Source: CAZDYP01 sp964509505 (GTDB taxonomy: Bacteria; Chloroflexota; Anaerolineae; JACRMK01). From it: 6,988 nt of DNA. Made by a program: the position numbers and the translations under genes. The notes under the pieces were generated by a model. The model was not told the DNA's origin. It saw nothing but the letters and a program-made list of their open reading frames with translations, and did no database searches. Positions 5,883-6,988 of the stretch are shown here, in pieces; position 1 is the first letter of the stretch; every line of letters starts with the position of its first letter. Where the stretch lies: assembly GCA_964509505.1 (NCBI GenBank), contig CAZDYP010000220.1, positions 1 to 6,988 on the forward strand. Reading direction: 5' to 3'.

Positions 5883-6450
5883 AGAACGGTGTGATGCCTT
5901 GAAGATAGAACATGCTCTTCGGCAGTGGGACTTTGAAGCCCATTTCAAATGTCAGAAACAGCGCGAGCGGCACAGCGACGCCAAGTAGCCCAACCCAGCG
6001 CCAGCGATAACGTCCAATCCAGCGCGCGAAGAGCGCCATATACACGCCGCTCGTCAGATAAAAGCCGAACCAAGGAAGGAGGACGACGAGCGTCACCATC
6101 GGCACACTGACTTGCAGGAATGCCTCCAAACCCTTGGCGGACTCGAACACATGATGGGAGGTATGAGCGCGCATGGAACGCATCAGCACGATGCACGCTG
6201 CAATGCCCATCATCACGGCGCTCCAAAATGGGTAGAAGCCAGAGCCGGGACCGGCCGCTGTCCAACCGGCTGTCTGGTAGGTGTCGCCGATTGCCACCCC
6301 TGCGACGAAGACAATCACAGTCGCTGCGATGAGGTCAGGGCGCACGAATGACGCCAACCACAAGGCGATGTGCGCGAAAGGTGTATGCTCACTGAAGGGG
6401 ATACGCGCCTTGCGACTCGACGAGGTGGTGCTTGGCTCGTTTAGGCTCAT
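5881..6450 (-). CDS. tctB: Tripartite tricarboxylate transporter small permease TctB
   Basis: Small membrane subunit (DUF1468/TctB family), 189 residues from the ATG at 6450. Family features: a polar N-terminal tail of about 38 residues, a first membrane helix at ~39-57, then GPGSGFYPFW (67-76), the usual conserved stretch before the second helix (~72-92). A hydrophobic pair follows at ~112-142 and a last helix at ~153-171, ending in FKVPLPKSMFY, the family's typical FxVxLP ending. TctB partners TctA in the membrane; its precise role in transport is less clear than that of TctA or TctC. The start is a choice between ATG 6450, which overlaps the tctC stop as ATGA and suggests translational coupling, and ATG 6459, which overlaps by 13 bases. 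Neither has a strong Shine-Dalgarno; I prefer 6450. The N-terminal tail is longer and more Ser/Thr-rich than is common. Confidence 0.9.
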   Translation of the reverse strand: MSLNEPSTTSSSRKARIPFSEHTPFAHIALWLASFVRPDLIAATVIVFVAGVAIGDTYQTAGWTAAGPGSGFYPFWSAVMMGIAACIVLMRSMRAHTSHHVFESAKGLEAFLQVSVPMVTLVVLLPWFGFYLTSGVYMALFARWIGRYRWRWVGLLGVAVPLALFLTFEMGFKVPLPKSMFYLQGITPF

Positions 6451-6988
6451 TGAATCCATCCCGCTTGCTTCATTACGTCCACATGCAACTTGTTGTAGTC
6501 ATCGAGGAACTTTTGAAAATCTGCGCCTGACAAGAACTTCAAATCGAGGACGTTCTTCGCCGCGAACTCTTTCCAGTCGTCAGAATTATAAACCTGCTTG
6601 AGCACATCCACGTGGAACTTCACTTGCTCAGGTTTGAGGCCGGGCGGACCCATCACCGAGCGCATGATGAAATACTCGATACCTACGTCAAGTCCTTGTG
6701 ATTTGCATGTGGCAAGTCCTTGATAGGGACCCGCGGCGGGACTGGTACTTGCGAAAGTGCAGATGGGACGTAGCTTGCGTGGGTTCGCTTGATAGAACGA
6801 CAAGCCTTCGCTTGGATTGTTTACCGTCACTTGCACTTGTTTGCCCGCTAGGGCTGCAGCGACGGCGCCGCCACCGGATTGTGGCACGTACTTGAACGCC
6901 TTCGCGCCAGTCTTGGTCTGAATGAGATTAAAGAGAATCTCATCCTCTTGCTTCGAGCCAGTGCCGCTGACGGTGAGCGCATCGGCTT
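6447..6988 (-). CDS. tctC: Tripartite tricarboxylate transporter solute-binding protein TctC, 3' part
   Basis: The last ~180 residues of a Bug/TctC-family extracytoplasmic solute receptor, which captures a carboxylate outside the membrane and passes it to TctAB. The frame is open to the window's end, so the start, signal peptide and first lobe lie beyond it. A GTG at 6887 is internal: conserved sequence continues upstream of it (VSGTGSKQEDEILFNLIQ, then AFKYVPQSGGGAVAAALAG). Matches to the family are the V-x-GTGS start of the segment, YVPQSGGGAVAAALAGKQVQ (the usual Y-x-GGGxxxxALLGG region), NNPSEGL and RKLRPICTF. The C-terminal helix region (FLSGADFQKFLDDYNKLHVD) is also typical. These receptors are often present in many copies with different ligands, so the ligand cannot be named. 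It overlaps tctB by 4 bases and is first in the tctC-tctB-tctA order. Confidence 0.9.
   Translation of the reverse strand, partial: ADALTVSGTGSKQEDEILFNLIQTKTGAKAFKYVPQSGGGAVAAALAGKQVQVTVNNPSEGLSFYQANPRKLRPICTFASTSPAAGPYQGLATCKSQGLDVGIEYFIMRSVMGPPGLKPEQVKFHVDVLKQVYNSDDWKEFAAKNVLDLKFLSGADFQKFLDDYNKLHVDVMKQAGWIQ

Overview
The window is 6,988 bases of moderately GC-rich bacterial DNA with densely packed genes. A run of exactly 100 Ns shows it comes from a scaffolded draft assembly. Nothing in it is a decisive taxonomic marker. The fused acyl-CoA synthetase/GNAT protein, the tripartite tricarboxylate transporter and the intergenic short repeats would suit a free-living heterotroph. A member of Chloroflexota is a guess from overall feel, not a demonstrated assignment.

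Layout. (1) Bases 2-994, plus strand: the 3' end of a gene for a Pat-like protein, with the end of an ADP-forming acyl-CoA synthetase region fused to a GNAT acetyltransferase. (2) Bases 995-1221: a convergent intergenic region with a large imperfect inverted repeat (1021-1142) and a perfect 16-bp hairpin (1187-1221) touching the stop codon of the next gene. (3) Bases 1222-2388, minus strand: an enolase-superfamily acid-sugar dehydratase resembling D-galactonate dehydratase. (4) Bases 2414-2770, minus: the C-terminal remnant of a calcineurin-like metallophosphoesterase. (5) Bases 2929-3996, minus: a class III, glutamate-1-semialdehyde-aminomutase-like PLP enzyme, interrupted by the assembly gap. 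(6) Bases 3997-4253: leader and promoter region plus a strong terminator. (7) Bases 4254-6988, minus: tctA, tctB and the 3' part of tctC, a complete tripartite tricarboxylate transporter set apart from the missing 5' end of tctC.

How the genes fit together. On the minus strand, transcription appears to run tctC-tctB-tctA and stop at the 4178-4225 terminator. A second unit then runs aminotransferase, phosphoesterase remnant, dehydratase and stops near 1187-1221. The natural reading is uptake of an organic or sugar acid by TctCBA (TctC captures it in the periplasm and TctAB carries it across the membrane), with dehydration by the enolase-superfamily enzyme and a PLP-dependent step by the class III enzyme. 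The substrate cannot be read from the sequence.

The most unusual local structures are a pair of converging 7-bp repeat arrays filling the tctB-tctA gap, an 8-bp tandem array running into the aminotransferase stop codon, and the large inverted repeat between the convergent genes. I see no CRISPR array, tRNA, rRNA, transposase or defence system, and no convincing wholly new system.
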